Part shown: piece by piece, positions 23,116 to 34,300 of the stretch
Layout: each line of letters begins with the position of its first letter
Position numbering within the stretch: the stretch's first letter is position 1
From: Pseudoscleropodium purum
Taxonomy: Eukaryota; Streptophyta; Bryopsida; Hypnales; Brachytheciaceae
Reading direction: 5' to 3'
Assembly: GCA_963969395.1 (NCBI GenBank)
Contig: OZ017796.1
Coordinates: 13,518,501 to 13,582,500, forward strand
DNA length: 64,000 bases
Program-made: the position numbers and the translations under genes
The notes under the pieces: generated by a model
Seen by the model: the letters and a program-made list of their open reading frames with translations, nothing else
Told to the model about the DNA's origin: nothing
The model's database searches: none

Positions 23116-25083
23116 ATCCATTGGTGCATCCTATGAGGCCATTATTATTCAAAAAGAGCGATAACATTTCAAAAATAAAACAGCCTAATAATCACTACTA
23201 AATGAGGATCAATGTAATTGATTTATCATTTTTTTTTTTTTAAATGTAAACCCTAAACCTTATACCCTAATTACCCTAAACCTTTTCTTTTCTTCCCTAA
23301 ATTGTTTTACGAATGAGGGGAATGTGGTTAAGTTGAATATGTTTGGATTATTTACTTATATTATTCCTCTAAATAGGTTTTGAGAAGATCTGAAGATGGT
23401 GGGGATTTTTTTAAAGTTCATTAGGAAATCAAATGTTTTGCAAAAATAATCAATTCCATTTTCATTGTAAGCAAATGAAATTTTAAAAAATAGCCCCAAT
23501 ACATAATTAGAATAACAGTTTAATGGATTTCAACCTCATGATATTTAATGAAAGGTTGTGATTTCTCATTAAAAGTGCATCACGATCTTCAAATGAACAT
23601 CGAGTCTTTCATATTTTTTAATGAAATTTTGATTAGATTTGAAAACAAAGAAAAAGAATCAATATTTTAACTTTCAAATCATGTATGGCTATATTTTTCC
23701 TTAAAAACATAGAAAAATTTGTTACTTGAGTTGGTGGAGTAGAATACATTATACACTTATACATGTGCTATATTTATTTTGAAGGGTAATTCCAATATTC
23801 TTATTTCAGATGTTTTTAAATATTAATTTTAAAAAAGAGGGTTCATTGTTTAAAGATCTAAAAATTGACAAATATAATTTCTATTATAAATAGGAATTGA
23901 ATTCGGAATTGAATTTTTGAAATGATTCAAATGAACAAGATATTGATTATAAAATATTTCTTCGTTTGAGTTTTCAAAATGAATTCACGAAACAATTGCA
24001 AACTTTTGAACTTAGGTATATGGTATTGTTTTTGGTTTGTACTTTGTAGAGTATAATATTTCCATTTTAATCCTAAATAAATGAAAAAATTCCACATGAA
24101 TGAAATGTTTCTATGTATTACACAAAGATTTCTACCAATTACTATGATAATTAAATACATTGTTACATTTCATAAAATATTCTACATTAGGAAAAAAAAA
24201 TCATTTCAATTTTCAATCATGATAAACGATGTCTTCTACTCTTTCTGTTATATGTTCATTTTGTATAACGTGTACATTGTACAATCTTTGAGAGTAAGGT
24301 AGTTCATTTTTGGCTCTCATTGAAATAGAAAATATATTTGTGTTTGGATTTTGAAATCATTATGTATTCTACAGTCTTGCAAGAATGCATCTTGTTTCTT
24401 CCTTTGAATCCTTTTGATATTTTCTTTATTTTCCTTTGTTTTCTGTCTCGTAGGGCTCTTATTCTCTTGTTTTCTTCATTTGACTAGTCTATTTGGCTTG
24501 GCTTTTAGTTTTTTTGGTTTTTTTAATGTAATGGTTTATGCATATGTTATAAAAAATATATATTATTTATCTAAAATTAATATAAAAAATGAACAAACAC
24601 ATAAAGGCATTGAATGCTTTCACATTTAAAGTTATAAATCTATCATAAATCACTCTTGCAAATTTGAATGATTGAATCGAAAATTTGAAAATGTAATTAC
24701 AAGAGCTTTCAATTCAATCAATTGCATAAATCATAAATGTTGAAATGCAACTCGTATGAGTTTAGCATCTATGAAGATTAATTCATGCCATCCATAAGCA
24801 ATTTTCGAATTTAATAAAATGCAATTGAGTACTTCAATTTTTTTCTTTTCAATTCTCTAAGTAACATTCACTTCATATCTTTCTCTATTTGTTTATCTAT
24901 TTTTTGGCAACAAATGGAGAAACCATCTTTATCTATATTTGAACATGCACTCTTATTTGATTGATGAAGAATAGATCTATGAAATATATAATCATTGATT
25001 TGTTCATATTGATTTATCTAATATATTTTATGTATGTATATATATATATCATTAAAGGAGTATGGAAGACAAGATTGACAGAT

Positions 25084-25524
25084 TGTGTTTGAATGTTGTT
25101 GATTTTGAAATCATTTAATACTATATCATTTATAAGAATATTATAATAGTGTTATGTTATAATATTCCTAAAACAATTGCAACAAATATTAAAATACATG
25201 CTAAGTTAGGTTTGTTAGCCTACCAATTGTTCATTAATAGACATAATTGAGTAGCCCCCTTAAATGAAACATTCAATATCTAATATCTTACAATCCAAGT
25301 GGCGGATTTGTTTAAAATTTTTTCCACATCTTTTCCAACTAATTTACTATAAGATCCTACGATTACATATGCCCCAAAGTATTTTTCTTCTAAGACTTGA
25401 TATTTGCACTACTATTGGCAGTTTTGAAGTGTTTTTAGTGAAAAGAACTTTACGGGTTAAACATCTATACCATGAGATTTTGAAAAAAGAACAATTTGCT
25501 TCATTAGGTTTAGAGTTTAAGATG
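25084..25524. other. AT-rich tract with a dispersed repeat
   Basis: No gene. About 25345-25460 resembles 47125-47240 (shared AAGATCCTA and GGCAGTTTTGA blocks), suggesting an old dispersed repeat. Confidence 0.4.
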
Positions 25525-25786
25525 AGCTGTCCGCCCTGTCCACCCAATCTAGCGTCCGCCTTGTCCGCCCCGATACCCGTCCGTCCGTCCTCCGTCCGCC
25601 CTGTTCGCCCGATCTGGAGTCCGCTCTGTCCGCCCCGACCGCCCCGTCTGCCCCGACCACCTCGATATCCATCTGCCCTGTCCGCTCCGATACCTGTCCG
25701 CCTAGTTACGGCCGTCCGATTGACACGCAGACTGATGTGGTCTGCATAATCTGGACGTCCACCTCGGGGCGTCTGCATATATATAT
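25525..25786 (+). promoter_or_regulatory. CpG island with TATA box, upstream of the Gly/Tyr-rich gene
   Basis: GTCCGCC, CCGTCC and CGCCCCG motifs fill about 230 bp. The island ends in a TATATATAT box at about 25778-25786, followed by GGGGAGG. The next gene's ATG is 232 bp downstream of the TATA box. Confidence 0.5.
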
Positions 25787-26009
25787 GGGGAGGCAGACAG
25801 CTCATTCCAAACAATTGTTCTCTTTTGGAGTGGGTGGACCAATGCATTGGAAGCTCTGCGCGCCCCTTCCACTTTTAGTGAACGATTGTTGTGGCATTGT
25901 TACAAATTTTTACAAAGTTCACGCTTGTAAAATTTTAATTAATTAATTAAATCAAAATTTTGGTTCTTAAGCTTTCTAATTGTTTCGTTCTCTTTGCTTC
26001 GGCTTCATC

Positions 26010-27263
26010 ATGCCGAAAGATAGAACACCCAAAAAAAGTAGTCGAAAGGGAAGATCCCAATTGTTCGATTGGGATGCTTGGGCCGATCCATTGTACGTGG
26101 GTGAACCGGGATGGGAAGAAGAACCAACAAGAGTGTGGGATTGCTCAATGTGCAAGAAGTATGTGAAAATGACTCACATTCAAAAACTTTGGCGACGTGA
26201 ACGTGTAGAGCACCAAGCGCCACGTTGGGAAGGACAAATGTCTACGTGCCAAAGTGAGCACTTCAAACAACGATATACACAAGTACATCGAGTTCTTGGC
26301 ATTAAAAGCGCCAAACCAAATATAATGAATTATAATGTTATGGCAATGGTTTGGGCAGAGATTGTACTCCACAAGTACGTGGACTGGCGTACCGCTACAG
26401 GTCGCAATGTGGAGAACTATACGCGCACGGATGCCGTTATAGATACACAGTGGAGGGGCGCAAGCGATTGCATGCCAGAGTGGTCCAATCGAGGTTATCT
26501 ACAACAACCTTCAGTTGTTGTACAAGATGCTGAAGATGCGTGGATAGATGACGATGATATGCAAGTGCCTGTCACATTTGTAGTTAGGCACGAGCGAGTA
26601 GAAGAACGAGAACGAATTGAATTCGAACAACAAATGCAAGAGGCAACACGTAGAAGCCTTCAAGATCGTGGACGGCAAGATAGGCATGGTGGGTCCTACG
26701 GACATGAACATGGAACGCGAGAATCTAAACAAAGAAGAGGTGGTTCATACTCTAGTTACGATCCTCAAAATAGATATGAAGGTGGAAGAGGGAGCTATGG
26801 ATCCACGCATTATGGTGGTTCAAGTGCAGTTGGTTCTCGTTATGGCACTCCCCCTGAAATTGACTCTCTAGGTGGAACAGGTAGCTATGGAAACACGCAC
26901 TATGGTAGGTCTACTGAATCTGGTTCATATTATATAATGCCCACTTAAGTGGGCTCCGAAGGTAGTGGAGGAAGTCATGTAACCCCGCAGTATAGTTGCT
27001 CTCTTCACGGAAGCGCCCAATACTATCCGGGATCAACTAGAAGTGATTCATATGGGCATCATGGGGCCTTTTATTACGGGGCTTTAAATGAAAGAGGATC
27101 AGAGCCTACTACTCCGGTTCCTCCTCCCACTTTTGGAGGTTCAAATTATGGACAAGGAGGTGTACTGAGTGGATATCATGGAAACTACGGAGGTGGTCCA
27201 TTCATTGGAGTACAAAGAAGAGGCAGCGGTCAACAATTTGAGTCCAATTTAGATTCCGAATAA
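26010..27263 (+). pseudogene. Cys-motif N-domain protein with Gly/Tyr/Ser-rich tail
   Basis: One frame of 417 codons with a single in-frame TAA at 26946-26948. Residues ~1-135 hold CSMCKKYVKMTHIQKLW and VWAEIVLHKYVDW, which line up with the N-terminus of the RING gene at 14729. A short acidic/Glu-rich helix follows. The last ~230 residues are Gly, Ser, Tyr and His-rich with recurring SYG and THYG motifs, a low-complexity composition seen in RNA-binding or phase-separating proteins; function here is unknown. The ATG at 26010 gives the shared N-domain near the start (MPKDRTPKK). It lies 232 bp below a TATA box, and the next gene follows after 1.2 kb on the same strand. The frame may be a recent pseudogene. 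Confidence 0.6.
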
Positions 27264-27859
27264 AAAAACATGCAAGTATATAGCGAGCATGTATTTGCTC
27301 GATTTTCTCATTTTTACTCTCACAACAAGTATAGAGCACTAGATTGGTAGAAGTAGTACAAAATTTTAAATGAATAGAACTATTTTGAACAACAATTTTG
27401 TTCACTTTTTCAAAAAATGTTGTGTAATAGTGTACACCAAGTATGTATGTAGGCAAGCATATTGTTGAAGACATCATTGTATTATTTTATAATTGCGTTG
27501 ATGTATAAGGCTATAAGCGACTTTGATAAATAATAAAAATATGAAGAAGAAATGTAATTTTGTAAGAGCCATATTATGTCTATTTTTGAATTTAGCATTC
27601 GAGGTTAAATATGTACTAGCATGGTGTGTATTTTGAAATTATCATTGTGTGTTTATTACATTTAGAAACTCGTAAATGATATAAATGTATTTCTAATTAA
27701 TTTATGAAAGATTGAATTATTTGAATATTTGAAATTTTTTTATTTTTCATTCAACGATTGCTAAAAACTAAAATGATTTCTTATTCGTATGAAGAAATGC
27801 CCAAATTAGACAATTAGTGGTTCTTCTTTAAATTCTATTTTCAAATATGAAAAATAAAT
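27264..27859. other. AT-rich spacer
   Basis: Downstream sequence of the Gly/Tyr-rich gene, very AT-rich, with several AATAAA-like signals near 27528-27540. No gene or repeat recognised. Confidence 0.4.
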
Positions 27860-28233
27860 CGGATCGGGCGGACGCTTGATTTGTCCACCCATGGTCGCCC
27901 GATCGGGTGGACAGGGCTCAAGGGTTTCGGTGAGGCGGACGGTCGATGCGTCCGCCACCCGCAGCCCGTCCGATCGGGCGGACGCCAGATTTGTCCGCCC
28001 ATGGCCATCCGATTGGGCGGACACGGCTGTAGGGTTTCGGGGAGGCGGACAGCTAATGCATCCGCCAGCTGCGGCCCGTCCGATCAAGCGGACGGTTTGG
28101 GGCCGTCCGCCGTTGCCCGTCGGATCGGGCGGACGAGGCTATAGGGTTTCGGGGAGGCGAACGGCCGATGCGTCCGCCACCCCCAGCCCGTCCGATCGGG
28201 CGGACGGTTTGGGGCCGTCCGCGCCTTATAAGA
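27860..28233 (+). promoter_or_regulatory. GC-rich tandem repeat promoter with TATA box
   Basis: Three and a half tandem units of about 110 bp start near 27860, 27965, 28075 and 28187. Each opens with CCCGTCCGATCGGGCGGAC or a variant and contains TAGGGTTTCGGGGAGGC. GGCGGAC and GTCCGCC pairs could form stems. The array ends in CCTTATAAGA (28224-28233). The kinase-like gene's ATG lies 222 bp downstream of the TATA box. Confidence 0.6.
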
Positions 28234-28448
28234 TGGACGTACAGGCCGGCCGCATTGTCACTTTTGCTTTGCCCCTTGTGATTGTAAGGTGGAGCGGAGA
28301 GCTTGGTGGTTCATCCTCTATTGGCTCCTTTTCGAGGCAAGGCAAGAGTGGTTTATTGGGGCCCCCTTGTTGCCAATTTTTTGGACACTTGCGCATGAAT
28401 TCAATTTCAAATTAAAAAATTTGATCTATATCAATTTCATTTGTCACA

Positions 28449-29942
28449 ATGCCGAACGGGAAGAAGAAGGTTGCGAAGCTAAAACATGGAGAGGGACCAT
28501 CAAACTTGGAGGTAGCTCGCCAAAGTCCCTCGGAAGAATGCACAAAATTCATGGTCGAGCGCATCGTTCAATTTTATGAATCAGAAACAACATTGTCTTT
28601 AGACAATAAGTACATCAGATATCAAAAGGAGTGCGTGTCTAAATTCAAGGTAGACATGACACAGATGTTGTTGGATGCATTGAATGTGGCGAAGTGGCAT
28701 GACAAAATGCATAAAACGTACTTCACCAAATGTTTGGAGAACAAGGTTCATGACGCTTTGTGGAATTTCAAAGTCATTTTGGTTAAATATGGCAAAGAAT
28801 ATCGACCTAATGACGCCCAGTTTGAAGAAGTGATTCTGAAAGTAGACTTGTTTAGGGGGCAATGTGCTCCATTAGCCAAAAAGCACAATCGAGTTGATTC
28901 AATTGGTTGATGGAAAAGCAATGATGGAGTTGCTGAAGCGGAAAGGACCAAACGGCACCTCATGGCACTTCCAGATACAGCACGCGTGATTGCTGTTGAT
29001 GATAGAACGATGAGAGGTGGATATGCAACAATTCGAAAGGTTCGTATTGAAGGATGTCCAAGAATACTTCCTTATTGGGAGTTTGCGGCAAAGAAATCCA
29101 TTCACCACCAAACTCGACCTGATCTTGCAAAGTTAGAACATCAAAACGAATCAATGGCTGTTCGAATTCCATACGCGGGTGTGATACGGTTTGCTGCAGT
29201 GCACGGAACAACGTGTGAAAGTTATGCATATTGGTGGAATTGTGGAACTCTTCGACAAATGTTGAATATGGATAAGGACTATCTAGACAACATTGAAATC
29301 CATTTGATGTATACAAATCCAACTGAAGAGGAGGTTGTAAAAGCTCACCATTTAGGACGATATCGGAAGAAGCGCACGGAGTTGACATGGGCGTTTATGC
29401 ATATAATGTATGCAGTGCGTCTTGCTGGACATTTGCACAATGATTTTTCTCCGGACAACATCTTGTTGCATTTTCCAGAGGATGAGTCACGTGTGTATAT
29501 TGGAGTTTGCGATTGGGGCATGACCACCTTAGCTTCTCAGCCAATGAAGTCTTTGTACACATTCACATCAGTAGATGAGATGAAACAAACTTTGCAGAGA
29601 AGATGGTAGGTGGATCCACGTATTGCATATTTGTATAAAGCAGGTGCAGATGTGGAAGTCATTCCGATGTATTCACGTAAGTCGGAAGAGTATGCCATTC
29701 GAAAAATTGCTCAACGGATGAATGGAAAGAACATGTCAGAGGCGTATTTCAACTTGCCACTTAAAACACCTAGTGCGACACAATTTGCCTTTTATGACTT
29801 TGCAAAAGTGTTTTATGCTTACTTGAAGCGCATTTCTTCGAAGACTGACGATGAAAATACTAGTTTGACCCATGTGATTACGCGATTTTTTAATACATAT
29901 TGTTGGCCGATGCCAAATGAACATTTACGCCATTTATATTAG
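28449..29942 (+). pseudogene. Protein-kinase-like gene in the hAT domain
   Basis: The N-terminal ~150 residues are helical and not recognised. From about 28990 a kinase fold is seen: Gly-rich loop RGGYATIRK, a Lys-containing FAAKKS strand, catalytic loop HNDFSPDN at about 29436-29460 and metal-binding CDWG at about 29507-29520. The usual HRD-K-N and DFG are thus HND-S-N and DWG: catalytic Asp, Asn and the DWG Asp are kept, while Arg and Lys are replaced. It may be a divergent kinase or a pseudokinase. Breaks are TGA at 28908-28910 with evidence of frame changes between 28890 and 28985, and TAG at 29607-29609 inside the kinase domain. The last part is in frame with 29610-29942. About 498 codons in total. 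The ATG 222 bp below the TATA box is preferred. Confidence 0.65.
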
Positions 29943-30235
29943 ATTGGTAGTGCAAAAGTAGTAGTTGAATACTTGAATAGGTTATATAGGCATTAAAAAT
30001 TAGTTTAGAAATATAGAGTTGGAATGAAAAAAATTATATGTACAATTAGCCAAATGTGCACAATGTATGGTATTCTACATTAAATTGAATACATTTTGCC
30101 CATATTGATTATGTTTGTATTTGTGTTGATCTCTTGATTTTTTAAATAGTATATATATATATTTGAAGTCACAAATTTTTTTAGTTTGCCTTTTGAAAAT
30201 GAATTGGAATTTTTTCATAGTTTCAAGACTATCAT
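29943..30235. other. AT-rich tract 3' of the kinase-like gene
   Basis: AT-rich DNA with a short TA run near 30150. No gene recognised. Confidence 0.4.
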
Positions 30236-30510
30236 CAAGGTTGACGAATGTCAACGTCCGCCCCAAAATAGCGTCCGTTTTCCGGACGTCCGGACGCATG
30301 GACGCTGGCGGATGCAGCGTCCCGACCGCCGTCGGAAAGCGGACGGGCGGGGCGGGGCAGACGGCCCGAGACAGACGCCCAGATCGTGTGGACTAGATCA
30401 GTCCGAACGTCGATCGGACAGCCGTAATTGGGCGGACGGGGGACAGGCGGACGCTGCGTCCGCTAGGACGCGAATGTCAGCGTCCGCGTCAGGACGTCCT
30501 GACAACCCTG
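30236..30510 (-). mobile_element. hAT MITE, 275 bp, with perfect 8-bp target duplication
   Basis: Begins CAAGGTTG and ends CAACCCTG, flanked by ACTATCAT at 30228-30235 and 30511-30518. Its first ~115 bp match the inverted 3' end of the transposase-bearing element (21831 down to about 21700), including ACGTCCGCCCCAAAATAGCG. The opposite end resembles the left end of the 432-bp MITE. Confidence 0.92.
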
Positions 30511-30620
30511 ACTATCATGGACTCGTGGTCAAACTTTATAATCTTTCAACTTATAAGAGACATTGTTTTAATAACAAATCGCGAACCATTGCACTTCATT
30601 TAATATTTAATTGTTTAAAG

Positions 30621-30804
30621 ATTAAGGGAATGACCGCGGGGCAGTTTAGGTAGGGCGGTCAGGGGAAATAGGGTCGTCTGGACGGACGGGGCGGTCCCGG
30701 CGGACGCTGCATCCACCGGGACCGCGAATGTCAGCGGACGTTGCAGACGCTACGGACACAGCGTCCACGTCCAAAAGTCCCGGACGTCCAGATGTCGTAT
30801 CAAC
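30621..30804 (-). mobile_element. Single hAT left-end fragment joined to retroelement D
   Basis: Read on the minus strand it starts AAGGGTTGATA and follows the left end of the 432-bp MITE (GACATTCGC, GCAGCGTCCGCC, GGGACCGCCCCGTCC). No partner end or target duplication was found. It abuts the retroelement fragment that begins at 30805. Confidence 0.65.
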
Positions 30805-31165
30805 CCTTAAATTACTTGGGTGTTTGTTTATTTTTGTCAATTTAGTAAGTAGAAAGACTAGAGTGGTAAAGTCCTATCCCTCAAGAGATCAAGAATGGAT
30901 CCTTTGATGGTAAAATAGAGGAATTGAAAACTAGTGTATTGAGAGATGTAACCAAAAACTAGGTGATACTAGAATTGGATTGGAATCCAAATAGTAGTTG
31001 GAATTGGAAAAGAGAAGAAGAGAGTAGTTGAAAGAGGAGAAAGAGATCATTTGAATATTGAAGTTTGGGAGAACATCTAGAATTCCCTAAGATGATAATC
31101 GATATCATCTTACCACGTTTTCATGTGTAAAGATATTGAAGCCTAGATTGTACATACAACATTTA
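30805..31165 (+). mobile_element. 3' end fragment D of the pol-less element
   Basis: Matches the last ~360 bp of the copies ending at 9650 and 60009, from the TTACTTGGGTG block to the TACAACA terminus. Upstream part missing at the hAT junction. Confidence 0.75.
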
Positions 31166-31339
31166 TGATCTTATTTTAGACTGCCGTCTTACTTAGTGGA
31201 AGACAACAAAAGCATTGAATCTATAGCTTACTATTAGAAGATATTATGTGTCTTCCACGTATGCTATTAACTAGACAAAATCATGAAATAAAATGTCTCG
31301 AAGACGAGCAAAACTAAAGACGAAACAATAGATTCGATT

Positions 31340-34300
31340 TTGCTTTGCAAGGAAATGGACCGTCACAAGAAGAAGTACTCATACATGTTGTTGCACACTT
31401 TATTGGGCTACATGTTGTTCACTTCAGTTGCATTTGAATGTGGAAGTGACAGTGCAGTTGAAGGCAAGAAGGTTTCGACGCTACGCAATCCAGAAAAGGT
31501 GCATCATATTTTTTTTTATTCTATGAAATCAAAAAAATATCCATCCTGGATGATTCACTAACAATGCACTAAAAATATATGAGATTATATGGACTAGTTG
31601 ATGTTTGCAATGTAGAAGTAAACATAGTAGAAAGAAGTGTGCAATTTTTGAATGAGTTGATGGAAAGTTTATTGTAATTCATTCATGTTGTTTTCTATAC
31701 TATTATTCTTACATAAAGGCTTTGATTATGTTATTTCTAACAGCAAAGGAGTATTATTAGAATAAAGTAAAATGCTCATGCTGTACATGTCATTGCATGC
31801 AATGAGTTTCCGATTTAGTATTTCTTCATGAACATGGAGTTCGATAGCCTTTCAAAAAAAGAGTATGACTCAGATGCATCCTCTCACCCATACTTTTTTA
31901 AACAACATGATCTTTGAGAGAAGAAAGTCCAAGAAATTGTAGTGGATGTTGATTTTCAGAAAGCAACTGAAGTCATACCTAAAGAAGGAGCTAATCCAAC
32001 ACGTTTGAAAGAAGTGAAAAATAGCGTGGAATTTGTGCCAGAAAAGTATGTGTAAGAGATGGTATTACGTACTTTGCAGCAATTGCCCACATCATTGGTG
32101 AGTTCTTCATCTAGTCTTCTTCATTTTGCAAAAGAGGCAGCAATAGGTTTTTCGGATATGAGCACTACAACAGTAGCTGGTGACAACACTTGGAATGAAA
32201 AGGAATACAAGAAAGCTGAAGTGAAGCAATGGAAGAAGCCGAACATGATGAAGACATCAACGAGCATAGACTCAAATTTTCAAGCAGATTTTCCAATCCC
32301 TGTAAACGCAACTATAGAATAGAGAGCATTAAAGATGAGGAGGCTGAATATGTGGCGTGCAAAGAAAGCCCAAGATTTAACAAATAACCAGAAGGCAATT
32401 AAGAAAGTTCCTTACCTTATTCACATTGATAGAACCGGCAAACCAAAGGGTATTCACAAGCATCTGTAGAAGAAGGCAATGCATGGACAATGCAGCAAAC
32501 TTGATTCTAGTATGGACAACATAAATCATCATCCAAAGTAGGTCATTGATAGTACATGTTAAGAAAATAGGGATTTTTGTAATGTCAGAACTAACGCCAA
32601 AAAATGTGACTATGTCAACTATGATGTCTAAAAAAATCTATTATAACTAACAGGCAAAAAACACAGACAAAAACGTGCCCTAATGTAGTGCATTTTTGGT
32701 AAAATGTGAGGTGAATGTTTGGAGAAGGGCATTCCCAAAGTGTGACACATAGAGAGGCAGCCACTACTATATAAGCTTTTTTTGGTAGGCAGTGCCACAT
32801 AGAACACCTTTTTCATCCATGATGTGTTTGGTAACGTGAACCCCTTATAAATCTGATGTGGACCCACAAAGAATCTAACAGGGTCAATATATTAGCTTGG
32901 AAATTTTAATGCTACTTTTTGAGACATCCACTTAGATGTTTTTTGAAACATCAATTAGTACATACCATACTTGTAGGGCAAGGCCAACAAAAAATAATTA
33001 TAAAAATTAAATAAAAACAACAAGAAAAGTTGTAGAATTCACCACGAATTAAAGAAAACTTACTATCTACCATCAAGAGAATTTTTGATGGCAAAATGAA
33101 GGAATTCCTTCATAAAAAACTAGTAAGGATGAAGATTACAAAGGTCATATTTATATCTATTCTCTATCCATGGTCAGACAAAAGATATGGGATAATTAGA
33201 ATATAGAAACTTGGCCATTGTTCTTCTTGACATTGTTTCAAACGTCTTACGTCTAGACGTTCATTTAGACATTTTGATGTTGTTTTAAGCATTTCAATGT
33301 TGTTTTGACATCAAGATCACGTTGTCTAAGTTATCCCATATGGATTGTTTCACTTCCTACCACCCTACTTGTATAAAGGTATTTTCTTTTCATCCACAGT
33401 ACTCATCCATCCATTTCTTTTTTTTTGCAAAGTATGCCACGTGGTTGCCCTTTCTCTAAATTTTTCACATATGGTCAATATTTTACTACAAACCGTAGTA
33501 ATTTTATTAAATTATCCATAGTCAAAATGAATCTATTTGCTGACATGGCACAAGTGCATATTTTTGGATGTTTCAAAAAAACGCGAGGCATTTTTTTGGA
33601 CATGAAAAAAAACACGTGTGTCCAAAATGACATTCCTACATTTTGCACTTTCCATGACCACATCTCCGCAAACATCACTCTCAATTCACACCACTATGTG
33701 TGTTTTTGGAAAAACGCAGTGATATACAAAAAAATATACTAAATTAGAGCAAAATAAGGCAAAAAACGTAGGATTCTTATAGTGGTATTTGGCATGCTCT
33801 GGAGAAGGAGTAGGAGTTCGAGGGATTTGCTCACAAGGCGAGGGAAATGTTCAAGAAGTTAGCCATGAAGTATATGCACAACAAAAAGACGTAGCTAAAA
33901 TACAAATGCAAGAAAATGGAAGAAGGTATTAAACCAAAAGACATTAGTAGAACGCATTGGTTGAAGATAGTCAAGTTGATAAAGAAGTCTATGAAGACTG
34001 AAGTAGCTAGTCCATCAAGTCAGTGCTTTGGGAAAGGAAGAAGCCAAATATCATAAGATGTGGATAGCAATGCACAGAAGGGAAAGGACAAACAAGTACA
34101 AAGCACTAATTGGACTTCGGAAAGAAAAAAAAGTTTGTATATGTTTCTAAATTGTGTGGACAAATTTTTTTTAAATGATGGAATAAATGAAGTCATGAAT
34201 TGAGTAAGTGTCTATTGCTTTTCAATTCTAATATAGGAAATCAACGACATACTTAGAAAAGGAATTTTTTTTTAATTTAAAAACGTGTAGCTATGCATAG

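Larger units (their letters stand above)
21832..25083 (-). repeat. Right arm of the 3.3-kb inverted duplication
   Basis: Inverted copy of 12249-15543. The inner border coincides with the hAT 3' end. The outer border lies near 25083, where identity with the left arm is lost. Poly-A/T lengths and a TA repeat differ between the arms. Degenerate telomere-like CCCTAAACC blocks at about 23250-23285 are present in both arms. Confidence 0.93.

Noticed and set aside
27860..28233. CRISPR-like array
   Set aside because: Units are adjacent and similar along their full length, with no unique spacers, and the genome is a plant's.
11751..30804. One giant hAT element with matching ends at both borders
   Set aside because: The small elements at each end have their own perfect target duplications, so they are separate insertions. 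No outer pair of matching octamers was found.
33425..33742. 105-codon open frame
   Set aside because: No family, no promoter, and it lies in a probable insertion inside a decayed gene.
32761..33783. Complete CACTA element
   Set aside because: CACTACTATATAAG and TTATAGTG could be ends, but the termini align poorly and no 3-bp target duplication is present.
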